Source of the DNA: an uncultured Flavobacteriales bacterium
GTDB taxonomy: Bacteria > Bacteroidota > Bacteroidia > Flavobacteriales > Crocinitomicaceae
Assembly: GCA_946479285.1 (NCBI GenBank)
Contig: CAMLFH010000005.1
Location: 62,001-126,000, forward strand
Direction of reading: 5' to 3'
Length of the DNA stretch: 64,000 bases
A program made the position numbers and the translations under genes. Position 1 is the first letter of the stretch. Each line of letters opens with the position of its first letter. Of this stretch, positions 27,748-36,584 are shown in pieces. Below the pieces are notes generated by a model. That model did no database searches, was not told where the DNA came from, and worked only from the letters and a program-made list of their open reading frames with translations.

Positions 27748-27954
27748 ATGATGAAACCAGAAAGAAAAGATATCAAACCGGGAATGCTGGTTTTGTTTAT
27801 TCAAAAGAAGCACCAGGGAAGCGGAGAATTGACAGAAGGAATTGTGAAATCCATTTTGACCAGCGCGCCTTCACACCCTCATGGGATCAAGATCATGACG
27901 GTTGATAAATTGGTAGGAAGAGTAACGGAAATTTTAGACAGTGAAGTAGACTAA
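27748..27954 (+). CDS. ywbE: YwbE family protein
   Basis: 68 residues with the YwbE/DUF2196 signature: D-I-K-P-G-M-L-V-L-F-I-Q-K-K-H-Q-G-S-G-E-L, then G-I-V-K-S-I-L-T and S-H-P-H-G-I-K-I, G-R-V-T-E-I. The fold is a small SH3-like beta barrel; the function is unknown. Two adjacent ATG codons (27748 and 27751) are possible. It is isolated, divergent from the membrane-protein gene, and converges with the TPR phosphatase gene. Confidence 0.9.
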   Translation: MMKPERKDIKPGMLVLFIQKKHQGSGELTEGIVKSILTSAPSHPHGIKIMTVDKLVGRVTEILDSEVD

Positions 27955-27962
27955 GATCTTCT

Positions 27963-30221
27963 TCATACCCGAATTCCAATGATACAAACATCATCTACCT
28001 GTTCCAGCTGACCTTTCCAGTTTTCAAATTTCTCGTCGATCACTTCTGCCTGCCTGGATAAATCAAGTGCGTTGATTTGAACGAAGAGTTCCTGAAGAGC
28101 CTTCTTTTTCAGTTTTTTGCCTTTCTCTCCGCCAAACTGATCAGCCATTCCATCTGTGAAAAGGTAATAAGTGGTATCAGCTTCGAAATTCAGTTCATGG
28201 GTGGTGAAAGAAGCCGGGTTTTCGGTCTTTCCTATGGGCTGTTTGTCGGGTTTGATTTCAGTGAGCACTCCGGAATTAATGTACCATAGCGGATTATTGG
28301 CACCTGTCCACGTGATTTTAGCGTTTTCCCGATCAATGCAAAGCAGGGAAATATCCATTCCATCTTTTACTTCGTTGTTGTTCTTTGCAAAAGTTTCAAT
28401 CACCAATTCCCGTGTTTTGTCCAGGATTACCCCTGTTTCTACCAGGCCAAACTCTTTCACCGCCCGATTCAAAGCATTGGAACAAACTACCGAAACCATA
28501 GCACCAGGCACACCATGACCCGTGCTATCAGCTGCTGCAATGTAAAAGCGATTGTTTACGGTTTCAGACCAGTAAAAATCTCCGGCAACAATATCCTTGG
28601 GTTTGTATAAGATAAAGTTTTGAGGGAAGGCATTATTGATTAGCGATTTTGAAGGTAAGATAGCATCCTGCAGCCGTTTGGCATAACTGATACTATCCAG
28701 AATCTCTTTCTGCTTGTGTTCAAGAAGTACATTTTGCTGTTCCACTTGTATATTCTGATGGGAAATCAGTTCATTTTGTTCCTGGGTTTCCTTTTCCTTT
28801 GCTTCAATGATTTGTTTCTGGCGAGCGGTAATCCGGAATCGGTTAAACATAAATCCACCAAAAAGCGTTACTAAAACCAGCCCTCCATAAAGTGTATACC
28901 GTTTGGTCTGCTCATCTTTGAACCGGGATGCAACAATTTTCTTTTCTCCTGCAATCCTCAAACTATCCGCAGCTACTTTTTTCTCGTATTCGTACTTGAA
29001 TTTCATTTCGTCAGCGGCCTGTCGGTTCTCTGTTGCATAGATGCTGTCGCGCATTTTGATGAAGAGCTGATAAGATTCTAAAGCTTCTGTTCCTTTTCCC
29101 TGTTTTTGGTAAATCTGGCTGAGGAGTTCTGCTGCAAATTGAATATCACCGGGATAACCTATTTCCTGTGCCAGGGCCATACTTCTTTTGGCATAATCCA
29201 ATGCTTTAGTCAATTCCCCTTGTCTGAAATAAACGGTTCCGATTTTATGCAGGGTGCTTACCGTTAGTTTTTTATCACCGAGTTCTTCGTCTTTTATTAA
29301 GGCTTCCTGGTAGTATCCTAGGGCTCTGGGCAAGTCACCATCTTCCAGGTGAACATTTCCAATGTTTGTTAAGCTGTTAGCGATTAATTGTTTGTCTCCG
29401 ATCTCTTCTTCTAACTTTAAACTGAGTGAGTAGTAGTACAAAGCCTTTTTGGTGTCTTTCTTCCCCTGGTAAACCACACCGATGTTGTTGAGTGTCCTGG
29501 CAACCCCCACTTTATCGCCCACTTTTTCAAGCGTTTTCAAACCACGTTGGTAATAATCAAGTGCTTTCTCTTTATCACCCTGGTTGTCATAGATGATTCC
29601 AATATTGGTAAGACAGGTAGCAATTAGTTGGTGCTCGGATGTCTTTTCCAGTGTTTTCAAACTTTGGTGGTAACATTCCAGTGCTTTTGGAATATTACTT
29701 TGAAATCCGTAGATCGATCCCAGATTGATCAAACATCTGGCAGTTCCCAATTCATCGCCGATTTGTCTGGTGAGTTCCAGGCTGCGGTTGTAGTATTTCA
29801 ATGCTTTGGTAATTTCACCCTGGTGGTTGTAAATGGCACCGATATTATTTAAGGCCTTTGCCATGACTTCCTTATCCCCGATCCGGGAGCTGATTTTTAA
29901 ACTCCGGTGATATAATTCGATTGCTTTGGAGAAATTTCCCTGGTACAAATTTACATTCCCAATGTTTAATAAGCTCATTGCCTGACCTCTCTGGTACTTT
30001 TTCGTTACAGATAATTTATAACCGGTTCTTGCAGCAACAAGTGCTTTCGAGTAGTTGGCAGTGAATAAATATTCTTTACTCAGCTGTGCCAAAGTATTGA
30101 CTTTGCTGGTGTCTTCTTTGCTGTTTTTGAGAACCTTCTGCAAGGAATCAATAGCGTGATTTTGTGCTTTGACACTAAAAGAAAGAAGCAGAATGGTTAA
30201 GCAAAGTATTCGGTTTTTCAT
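27963..30221 (-). CDS. TPR-sensor SpoIIE-type PP2C phosphatase (sensor copy 2)
   Basis: 752 residues. A signal peptide (M-K-N-R-I-L-C-L-T-I-L-L-L-S-F-S) leads into ~9 tetratricopeptide repeats of the periplasmic kind (~40-380; for example L-N-N-I-G-A-I-Y-N-H-Q-G-E and Y-Y-N-R-S-L-E-L). A transmembrane helix follows (~435-455), then coiled coil, the shared S-I-S-Y-A-K-R-L-Q-D-A-I-L-P linker and the phosphatase domain (~545-752; D-I-V-A-G-D-F-Y-W, D-S-T-G-H-G-V-P-G-A-M-V-S, K-D-G-M-D-I-S-L). The architecture suggests sensing a periplasmic protein or peptide through TPRs and dephosphorylating a cytosolic target. It shares no operon partner. Confidence 0.92.
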   Translation of the reverse strand: MKNRILCLTILLLSFSVKAQNHAIDSLQKVLKNSKEDTSKVNTLAQLSKEYLFTANYSKALVAARTGYKLSVTKKYQRGQAMSLLNIGNVNLYQGNFSKAIELYHRSLKISSRIGDKEVMAKALNNIGAIYNHQGEITKALKYYNRSLELTRQIGDELGTARCLINLGSIYGFQSNIPKALECYHQSLKTLEKTSEHQLIATCLTNIGIIYDNQGDKEKALDYYQRGLKTLEKVGDKVGVARTLNNIGVVYQGKKDTKKALYYYSLSLKLEEEIGDKQLIANSLTNIGNVHLEDGDLPRALGYYQEALIKDEELGDKKLTVSTLHKIGTVYFRQGELTKALDYAKRSMALAQEIGYPGDIQFAAELLSQIYQKQGKGTEALESYQLFIKMRDSIYATENRQAADEMKFKYEYEKKVAADSLRIAGEKKIVASRFKDEQTKRYTLYGGLVLVTLFGGFMFNRFRITARQKQIIEAKEKETQEQNELISHQNIQVEQQNVLLEHKQKEILDSISYAKRLQDAILPSKSLINNAFPQNFILYKPKDIVAGDFYWSETVNNRFYIAAADSTGHGVPGAMVSVVCSNALNRAVKEFGLVETGVILDKTRELVIETFAKNNNEVKDGMDISLLCIDRENAKITWTGANNPLWYINSGVLTEIKPDKQPIGKTENPASFTTHELNFEADTTYYLFTDGMADQFGGEKGKKLKKKALQELFVQINALDLSRQAEVIDEKFENWKGQLEQVDDVCIIGIRV

Positions 30222-30346
30222 AATCAGGCTTTACCGGACTAAGTTAAGGTTAATAACTGGAAATTAAACTTATGCGGAGTGGGTCCGCTGCTTAAGTGGA
30301 ATAAAACAGATAGGGAAGTCCCATACTGCTTTACCTGCGAAATTGC

Positions 30347-30733
30347 TTATTCCACTTTCAGCCGAATAGAATAATTCTCTTCTATGCCATAGCTGTCCGA
30401 TTTATAACTCACTTCCAGCAGCTTGATCGTATGCTCTTTGAATTCGATGCTGGAAGGATATTCCGAATGAAACCCAATATCGTGCAGTTCCGAATGATCC
30501 AATTCAATGCGCACCGCTACTTCACCGGCCCAAACGCATTCCACATCCGGCGGACACCTGGTTTCTTCCACTAGTTTGGCAAATCGGATCTTGAATTTTT
30601 TTCCGTCTGCTTTCACTGTGACTGTTTTATTGAAATCCAAAGTGAACTCTTCATTCAATCCGAAGGTTTTCTTTTTGCACCCTAGTGAAAGGGCAATGAT
30701 CAGTGAGAAAAGGATTTTGAGGCCATTTTTCAT
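30347..30733 (-). CDS. Small lipoprotein of unknown function
   Basis: 128 residues from ATG 30733 (MKNGLKILFSLIIALSLGC), chosen because it begins a lipoprotein signal with lipobox L-S-L-G-C; an upstream in-frame ATG at 30778 adds no recognisable sequence. The mature part has two cysteines (E-T-R-C-P-P-D-V-E-C-V-W-A-G-E), as in small Bacteroidota lipoproteins with a beta-sandwich pattern. Family not recognised. A distant 11-bp inverted repeat (30294-30304 and 30347-30357) overlaps its stop codon. Confidence 0.75.
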   Translation of the reverse strand: MKNGLKILFSLIIALSLGCKKKTFGLNEEFTLDFNKTVTVKADGKKFKIRFAKLVEETRCPPDVECVWAGEVAVRIELDHSELHDIGFHSEYPSSIEFKEHTIKLLEVSYKSDSYGIEENYSIRLKVE

Positions 30734-30810
30734 ATTCCGCAGTTTTACATAAATATACGACAAACCACTTATAATCAAAAACTTTAGGTAGTGATGCTAT
30801 TCTCATTTTA

Positions 30811-30943
30811 CCCACAAATGCACCTTTTCCCACAGATGCACTGATATTTTGGAAGCGCCTACCGGTCGCTTCTTTTTTTGTAATCATTCACCCAGAACTT
30901 AGCGAGACCGGTAGGCTCGCTTTTTAATTCGTGCATTTGTGGG
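30811..30943. repeat. Composite REP/BIME-like element, copy B
   Basis: 133 bp with perfect 13-bp terminal inverted repeats CCCACAAATGCAC (30811-30823) and GTGCATTTGTGGG (30931-30943), plus a second near-copy of the left arm at 30829-30841. Hairpin 1 is at 30852-30872 (GAAGCG / CGCTTC, loop CCTACCGGT) and hairpin 2 at 30901-30921 (AGCGAG / CTCGCT, loop ACCGGTAGG). Each hairpin is followed by a T-run. It lies in the gap between the ALDH7 and lipoprotein genes. Confidence 0.85.
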
Positions 30944-30951
30944 AAATAAAA

Positions 30952-30975
30952 AGGGCAGCGATTAATCGCTGCCCT
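30952..30975. terminator. Perfect 24-bp palindrome, terminator of the ALDH7 gene
   Basis: AGGGCAGCGATTAATCGCTG + CCCT, fully self-complementary, 22 nt beyond the ALDH7 stop; on the minus strand it is followed by TTTTTATTTCC. The core GCGATTAATCGC is also the core of the 36-bp palindrome at 56698-56733. Confidence 0.8.
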
Positions 30976-30997
30976 AAGTATTTTTTATGGATGATTC

Positions 30998-32554
30998 CTA
31001 CAAATCAAATTTGATTCCTTGTGCCAATGGCAATGAATCGGTGTAATTGATCGTATTTGTCTGGCGGCGCATGTAAACTTTCCATGCATCAGAACCTGAT
31101 TCACGTCCACCACCTGTTTCTTTTTCACCTCCGAAAGCTCCGCCGATCTCAGCACCTGAAGTACCGATGTTCACGTTTGCAATTCCACAGTCGGATCCTG
31201 CCTGGGACAAGAACGCTTCTGCTTCACGCAGGTTGTTGGTCATAATTGCGGAAGACAATCCTTGAGGAACTCCGTTTTGAAGTGCGATTGCGTTTTCAAC
31301 ACCACCGGAATATTTCATTAAGTACAATACCGGAGCAAATGTTTCGTGCTGTACGATTTTGAAGCTGTTTTGAGCTTCAGCAATTGCCGGTTTCACGTAG
31401 CATCCGCTTTCGTATCCTTCTCCGGAAAGAATTCCGCCTTCAACCAAAATGTTACCACCTTCTTCAACTACCTGAACCAATGCGTTCTGGTAAGCAGCTA
31501 CTGCATCTTTATCGATAAGCGGTCCAACGTGATTGTTTTGGTCCAATGGATTTCCGATTTTCAATTGTTTGTATGCATTCACCAAAGCATCTCTTACTTT
31601 ATCGTAAACAGAATCATGAATGATCAAACGGCGAGTGGATGTACAACGCTGTCCTGCTGTTCCTACTGCACCGAATACAGCTCCCGGAACCACAATTTTC
31701 AAATCAGCACTTTCTGTGATGATCACTGCGTTGTTTCCTCCTAATTCCAATAAGTGGCGACCCAAACGTTTTCCAACTGCTTCACCAACCAATTTACCCA
31801 TGCGAGTAGAACCAGTTGCAGAGATCAATGGAATGCGCGTGTCGTTTGACATTAATTTTCCGATTTCAGCGTCTCCGATCAACAAAGAAGAAACTCCTTC
31901 CGGAACTCCGTTTGCTTCGAATACTTCCTGTGTCAATTTCTGACAAGCGATTGCTGTTAAAGGTGTTTTTTCGGATGGTTTCCAGATACAAACGTCTCCA
32001 CAAACCCAAGCCAAGGCGGTATTCCAGTTCCAAACTGCCACCGGGAAGTTGAATGCAGAAATAATTCCTACAATTCCCAGCGGGTGGTACTGCTCGTACA
32101 TTCTGTGTCCTGCACGCTCAGAGTGCATAGTCAAACCGTATAGTTGGCGGGAAAGACCTACTGCGAAATCACAGATATCGATCATTTCCTGAACTTCTCC
32201 TAAACCTTCCTGCAATGATTTCCCCATTTCGTAAGAAACCAATTCACCCAATTCCTGTTTTTTCTCACGGATTTTTTCAGCCAATTGGCGAACCACTTCC
32301 CCACGTTTTGGTGCAGGGACCATTCTCCAGTATTTATATGCTTCCTGAGCTTTCATCACGATTGCTTCGTATTCTGCTTCAGTTGCAGAAGATACGGATG
32401 CAATTACTTTCCCGTCTACCGGTGAAACCGAATCGATTTGCGCTCCACGCGTGTTAAACCAATATCCTCCTGTGGAAGCTCCACGGTTTACCGCTTCAAT
32501 CCCTAATGTTTTTAATGTTTCTTGTATTCCAAGATCTGTTGCTGTTGCTGACAT
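30998..32554 (-). CDS. ALDH7-type aldehyde dehydrogenase (2-aminoadipate semialdehyde dehydrogenase)
   Basis: 518 residues, the usual length for ALDH7/antiquitin. Catalytic Cys304 is in G-T-A-G-Q-R-C-T-S-T-R-R-L, Glu270 in L-L-E-L-G-G-N-N, Asn169 in F-N-F-P-V-A-V-W. R-C-T-S-T-R-R and N-F-P-V-A-V-W-N-W-N are specific ALDH7 words. In eukaryotes and Pseudomonas AmaB this enzyme oxidises 2-aminoadipate-6-semialdehyde (piperideine-6-carboxylate) to aminoadipate. With the saccharopine dehydrogenase at 7.8-9.1 kb it suggests the saccharopine route for lysine breakdown. Monocistronic with a terminator. Confidence 0.9.
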   Translation of the reverse strand: MSATATDLGIQETLKTLGIEAVNRGASTGGYWFNTRGAQIDSVSPVDGKVIASVSSATEAEYEAIVMKAQEAYKYWRMVPAPKRGEVVRQLAEKIREKKQELGELVSYEMGKSLQEGLGEVQEMIDICDFAVGLSRQLYGLTMHSERAGHRMYEQYHPLGIVGIISAFNFPVAVWNWNTALAWVCGDVCIWKPSEKTPLTAIACQKLTQEVFEANGVPEGVSSLLIGDAEIGKLMSNDTRIPLISATGSTRMGKLVGEAVGKRLGRHLLELGGNNAVIITESADLKIVVPGAVFGAVGTAGQRCTSTRRLIIHDSVYDKVRDALVNAYKQLKIGNPLDQNNHVGPLIDKDAVAAYQNALVQVVEEGGNILVEGGILSGEGYESGCYVKPAIAEAQNSFKIVQHETFAPVLYLMKYSGGVENAIALQNGVPQGLSSAIMTNNLREAEAFLSQAGSDCGIANVNIGTSGAEIGGAFGGEKETGGGRESGSDAWKVYMRRQTNTINYTDSLPLAQGIKFDL

Positions 32555-32677
32555 TCCTTTTCGATTAGTTTGTGTGCAAAATTACACAATTTTGATGATT
32601 CCAAGTGAATACCGGCTAATTATCAAGCGAATAAATGTTAAGGGTTTGCGGATTGAGTTGAATAACTCATTTCACCC

Positions 32678-33610
32678 TTAATTAAACGATTTCCTGAACT
32701 CCAAAGGGGAGAGATTTGTTTTTGTCTTGAATAGTTTGCTGAATGATTGTGAATGCTCGAAACCTAATTCGTAAGCAATTTCACTGATTGAACGATTGGT
32801 AGTAGAAAGTTTTTCTTTAGCCTTCTCTATCAATTTGGTGTGAATGTGCTGTTGGGTGTTTTGCCCGGTGTGTAATCTGAGCAAGCTTCCCAAATAGCTT
32901 GGTGAAACGTTCAGCTTTTCTGCAACGAATTGAACCGTCGGTAAACCAATAGAAATCAGGTTGTGACTATTGAAATGATCCGTCAATAACTCTTCCAGTT
33001 TTTCCAAAATTTGGTGGTTGGCTTTTTCCCGTGTAATGAACTGGCGATTGTAGAACCTTTCGCAGTAACTCAATAAATTTTCAATGTGTGTAATGATGAT
33101 TTGCTTACTGAACTTGTCGATATTGGAATGGTACTCCTGCTTGATGTGTTGTATGATGCCGGTTAATGTCACTTCTTCCTTTTCCGAAAGGAACAAAGCC
33201 TCATTTACGGAGTAATCGAAAAATTCATATTGCCTGATTGTTTTTGCCAGTGCAGTATTCCAGATGAAATCAGGGTGGATGAGTAAAATCCAACCCGAAG
33301 GTTTTTCAGAAATTTTCTCTTCTACAATTTCCAGTTTGAGAACTTGGTTAGGGGCCATGAAAAAGAGTATGCCGTCATCTTCAAAATCATAATTCAGCTG
33401 GCCGTATTTGTAGTTCACCTGCTTCATACGTTTCGATGCAATGAAATAGAAATCAAATACCACATTCAACTCGATGCTGTCAGGTATACTTGTGAAATCT
33501 TCCATTGTCAGTACACTGATCAAAGGATGTTCGGGTTTAGGCAAGTCCCTTAAACGATGAAACTCACTGATTGATTTGATTCTATGCGGTTCCGAATTTG
33601 CCATGTGCAA
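32678..33610 (-). CDS. AraC family transcriptional regulator
   Basis: 310 residues (a second ATG two codons in is also possible). The N-terminal ~200 residues form a cupin-like ligand/dimer domain. The C-terminal ~100 residues are the AraC/XylS double helix-turn-helix: L-I-S-I-G-L-P-T-V-Q-F-V-A-E-K-L-N-V-S-P then R-S-I-S-E-I-A-Y-E-L-G-F-E-H-S-Q-S-F-S-K-L-F-K, with the terminal S-P-L-E-F-R-K. It lies 5 nt after the NmrA-like gene on the same strand, which is a little unusual as such regulators are often divergent from their targets. It may regulate that gene. Confidence 0.9.
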   Translation of the reverse strand: MHMANSEPHRIKSISEFHRLRDLPKPEHPLISVLTMEDFTSIPDSIELNVVFDFYFIASKRMKQVNYKYGQLNYDFEDDGILFFMAPNQVLKLEIVEEKISEKPSGWILLIHPDFIWNTALAKTIRQYEFFDYSVNEALFLSEKEEVTLTGIIQHIKQEYHSNIDKFSKQIIITHIENLLSYCERFYNRQFITREKANHQILEKLEELLTDHFNSHNLISIGLPTVQFVAEKLNVSPSYLGSLLRLHTGQNTQQHIHTKLIEKAKEKLSTTNRSISEIAYELGFEHSQSFSKLFKTKTNLSPLEFRKSFN

Positions 33611-33615
33611 TAATA

Positions 33616-34548
33616 TTACTTTTGATGATAAACTACGGCAAATTCTTTTGCGAATTCTTTCAATTTCACTTTTCCCATTTTGGGATTGCTTTGATGAAAA
33701 TTCGTCAGTGGGGCTCCGCTGTGCATAACGGCTTGCATTTCCACCATTGTTTCTGCCAGTTCCTGCGGCATTTTTGCCATTTTCAATCCTTGAAGCATTT
33801 GCTTATCCGAAATCAGAACCCATTTTAAATAAGGTTTCCCAATGGCAGTACCAATGATTTTCGCAGCTTCGTTGCAAGTGATTTCTTCGCTTCCTACATA
33901 GCGGATCTTCACTTTTTCGGTCGGTGGAGTTGTCAATTCTTCTGCAACGGCTTCTGCTATGTCTTTGGGTGAAACAAACACAATTTTATCGTCCCCGCCA
34001 TAATTTCCCAAGAGCAAACCTGTTCTTCCTTTCAATAAAGCCATTAATCCAGAATAACGAAGGGTGAGGTATTTTCCGATAAAACCTTTGCCTTTGATCA
34101 TATCCATGGAAAAGTAAAAGTTGGTATAGAAGGAACCCGGACGCATAATGGTTATGGAAACATCCGTCAGTTCATTAAAGAGATCTTCCACATTTTCGCC
34201 TTTGATCAAATTGGCAGACCAGCCGCTTAAAATCACCACCCGTTTTACAGCTGCTTGTTTGATTGCTTGCACATAGTTGTTGGCCACTTTGTGCATATAA
34301 GCCTGTTGGTGGGTTTCACTCATATTCATTGGGATCATGCAATAAACGGCGTCTGCACCTGTAAAGTTGTCCGTAAGAAAAGAAACGTCCTCGATCTTAC
34401 CTATTGCGGCAGTTGCCCCCAATGCCCGGATCTCTTTTTGTTTTTCGATGTTGCTGCTGATGACAGTTACTGATTGTCCTTCTGCCACCAATTGCTGTGC
34501 AAGAGGTTTGCTGATGTTGCCCAATGAGCCTGTTAAAACGATTTTCAT
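33616..34548 (-). CDS. NmrA-like NAD(P)-binding oxidoreductase family protein
   Basis: 310 residues with an N-terminal Rossmann motif (V-L-T-G-S-L-G-N-I-S-K-P, like T-G-x-x-G-x-x), V-I-L-S-G-W-S-A-N and I-M-R-P-G-S-F-Y-T-N as in NmrA/azoreductase-like atypical SDR proteins (catalytic Tyr-Lys absent). Members sense NADPH or reduce quinones and flavonoids. The substrate is unknown. It is first in a pair with an AraC-type regulator (5-nt gap). Confidence 0.85.
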   Translation of the reverse strand: MKIVLTGSLGNISKPLAQQLVAEGQSVTVISSNIEKQKEIRALGATAAIGKIEDVSFLTDNFTGADAVYCMIPMNMSETHQQAYMHKVANNYVQAIKQAAVKRVVILSGWSANLIKGENVEDLFNELTDVSITIMRPGSFYTNFYFSMDMIKGKGFIGKYLTLRYSGLMALLKGRTGLLLGNYGGDDKIVFVSPKDIAEAVAEELTTPPTEKVKIRYVGSEEITCNEAAKIIGTAIGKPYLKWVLISDKQMLQGLKMAKMPQELAETMVEMQAVMHSGAPLTNFHQSNPKMGKVKLKEFAKEFAVVYHQK

Positions 34549-34639
34549 ACACGATTGTTTTGATGGAACAAAGGTGCGGCGAGTTCAAAGAACAGATGTA
34601 ACCGAAATGACTGTTGATGTAGTCGAAATGAAAGTTGGA

Positions 34640-34915
34640 TTATTTTCGCTTTCTTTTCCGAATCCACGAAATAATCAAAATAACCGAAAGCACTAAAGAA
34701 ATAAGTCCCATCACAGAAAGTGAAGTGTCCTTTCTAACATTTGTTCCATCCATGTCAGCCACCGGAAGGGTCAGGAAGAGAATTCCCCCGATCAGAAGTA
34801 AGATTACAAAACCAATTCGCGAACTTGCATCTCCAAGGAATAAGCCAACAATTCCCTGAAAGATTTCTGCGAATACGGACTGATTGGCGTTTTTCTTTTT
34901 TTCAGTTGGTTTCAT
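34640..34915 (-). CDS. Small two-TM membrane protein downstream of amidoligase
   Basis: 91 residues, with two hydrophobic segments (about 35-53 and 68-84) and a basic R-K-R-K-R-K C-terminus, so both ends are predicted cytosolic. It begins 8 nt after the amidoligase stop, so it is co-transcribed. Family not recognised. A membrane anchor or effector partner for the amidoligase is possible by context only. Confidence 0.65.
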   Translation of the reverse strand: MKPTEKKKNANQSVFAEIFQGIVGLFLGDASSRIGFVILLLIGGILFLTLPVADMDGTNVRKDTSLSVMGLISLVLSVILIISWIRKRKRK

Positions 34916-34923
34916 AGGAATTT

Positions 34924-36399
34924 CTATTCAACCGCTTCCAATTGCTTCAAATGCTGTTCCACCTGGTATTTGTTGAAATTGTCCCATTTCGGAACCGTAT
35001 TCGGTTTATCGCCCAGCATGTTGTCGATGCAGAGATTGTTGTCTTTGTATGTTTCGTGCAGTACGGCAATGATTCGGAAGAAAAATTCATCCAGCATCAC
35101 AATGGAGTCAAATTCAGATTGGATGGAGGAAAGGTTCAACACATGCAAAACTTCCTGCTTTTCTTCAGAAGTGATCTCTGTTTGGTAACCGAACTTCAGG
35201 GATTTGAAAACTAAGTTGTTCCAAACCACGCTGTCGTGTCCCCAGGGCACATCTGGAAGATTTAAGGAATGCTCGCAAATGATGACAATTGCATGAAGCA
35301 GATCGGGCAAATAGCTTGCAGGGAATTCGTCGAAACTGCGAAATTCAAACCCGCTTTGGTACATTTTCTCCTGGTTGAAATCCAGGCCAACATCGGAAAG
35401 CAATTCATAGTCGAAATCCGCTGCGATCTGATCGCGCCACCAAATGTTTTCTTCTTTGGTAAACTTCAATAATTTCCGGAAGTCTTCTACCGGGTAAGTA
35501 AGTACCTTTCCTTTCGGCATAACCTTGTTGAAGGTGCCAACTCCGGTGTAGCGCGACATCGCGTTTCTCATGGAACCACCGGCGAATCGTGTATTTAAAG
35601 CGTATTTCTCACTAATGACCTGCATAATATCCGGACTTCCCAGTGTTGCTATGAAAAGCGGTTCAAACCATTGTAATAAATAGATTGCATTGGCATGTTT
35701 CGTTTCGAAATCTTTATAATCTACAATGCGGCTGTTTTCCGTGAGCGTGGGCAAAGTGAGGTGGAAATGGTATGTTCCGTTATTGAACAACACGATGTTT
35801 TCCTGGTTCGACATAAACATGTTGAATCCGATGTTGTACTCCGGGAAGCTTAATTTTCCATTTAAGACGGCCGATTCGTTGATCTTATCGATGAATAATT
35901 TCTTGGTAGCCGCCAGTTCGTCACAGGAATCGGAAATCGTTCTGTTTTCAAAGTATTTGGTCACAAATTCGATGGAGTCGCCATCAAAGTTCACCGATCC
36001 CATGGGATTGGTTTTCGTTGTGAGCATACTTTGAATATTGTAAGGCTGAGTTTCCAGGAAATTCTCCAGGATCGATTTTCCGGAATATTCCGGGTTATCT
36101 TCCACGGGCTCCGTACCGGCGATTGTTTTATGCTGCCAGTTCAAATCGACTTTCTCCAGTGAATGACTATTCATCATTCTGCTGACTTTGTAATTTTTGG
36201 TTTTATCGAACGCACTTCCCGCTGGAATTAAATAGCTTTCAGATTTATAGCATTTTCGATAATCAATGCTGTAGCGTTCATGACCAATTTTTTCCTGAAT
36301 GAATTCACCGGAAACAACAATTGATTCTTCGAATTGCATGTAGGTTTCGTTTTCTAATCCAATTCCCCAATAGTATTTTTGTTTCGGATTCGCTTTCAT
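34924..36399 (-). CDS. Predicted GCS-fold amidoligase (COOH-NH2 ligase-like)
   Basis: 491 residues. The N-terminus G-I-G-L-E16-N-E18-T-Y is the (V/I)-G-x-E-x-E metal/ATP signature of glutamate-cysteine-ligase-fold enzymes. Further matching elements: F-D-G-D-S-I-E-F-V-T (138-147), Y-H-F-H-L-T-L-P (210-217; basic/His strand), F-E-P-L-F-I-A-T-L-G-S-P-D (245-257), R-F-A-G-G-S-M-R (271-278) and F-E-F-R-S-F-D (351-357; E-x-R arginine). These are the usual positions of ATP/Mg2+, substrate and arginine motifs. Such enzymes form amide bonds between carboxylates and amines (glutathione-like, polyamine or peptide tags). It is between the small membrane gene and an amidase-like gene. Family call is inferred from motifs. 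Confidence 0.7.
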   Translation of the reverse strand: MKANPKQKYYWGIGLENETYMQFEESIVVSGEFIQEKIGHERYSIDYRKCYKSESYLIPAGSAFDKTKNYKVSRMMNSHSLEKVDLNWQHKTIAGTEPVEDNPEYSGKSILENFLETQPYNIQSMLTTKTNPMGSVNFDGDSIEFVTKYFENRTISDSCDELAATKKLFIDKINESAVLNGKLSFPEYNIGFNMFMSNQENIVLFNNGTYHFHLTLPTLTENSRIVDYKDFETKHANAIYLLQWFEPLFIATLGSPDIMQVISEKYALNTRFAGGSMRNAMSRYTGVGTFNKVMPKGKVLTYPVEDFRKLLKFTKEENIWWRDQIAADFDYELLSDVGLDFNQEKMYQSGFEFRSFDEFPASYLPDLLHAIVIICEHSLNLPDVPWGHDSVVWNNLVFKSLKFGYQTEITSEEKQEVLHVLNLSSIQSEFDSIVMLDEFFFRIIAVLHETYKDNNLCIDNMLGDKPNTVPKWDNFNKYQVEQHLKQLEAVE

Positions 36400-36443
36400 T
36401 TAATTTTTCAAGTTTTTTACGAAGATCCCGGTGGTTATCTTTA

Positions 36444-36578
36444 CCACTGATTCGCAGATTTAAAAGGCATCTACCGGATGCCTTATTTGCAGCAATAGTG
36501 ATACACCTGTGCATCAAGCGAGACCGGTAGGCTCGCTTTTTATCTGTGCAACTTGTCCCGACAATTCGGGATCAGTGG
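36444..36578. repeat. Composite REP/BIME-like element, copy C
   Basis: About 135 bp. Ends CCACTGAT (36444-36451) and ATCAGTGG (36571-36578) are inverted. Hairpin 1: AAGGCAT / ATGCCTT at 36464-36484, loop CTACCGG. Hairpin 2: AAGCGAG / CTCGCTT at 36516-36538, loop ACCGGTAGG. A third hairpin TCCCGA-CAAT-TCGGGA is at 36556-36571; its 20-nt context (36554-36573) is the exact complement of 40611-40630 beside the RAYT gene. The element sits between the amidoligase and amidase-like genes. Confidence 0.85.
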
Positions 36579-36584
36579 GGAAAT

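Noticed and set aside
30294..30357. 11-bp inverted repeat AAGTGGAATAA as an attenuator or terminator
   Set aside because: The arms are 42 nt apart, no T-run follows and one arm lies in the lipoprotein coding end; could be chance.
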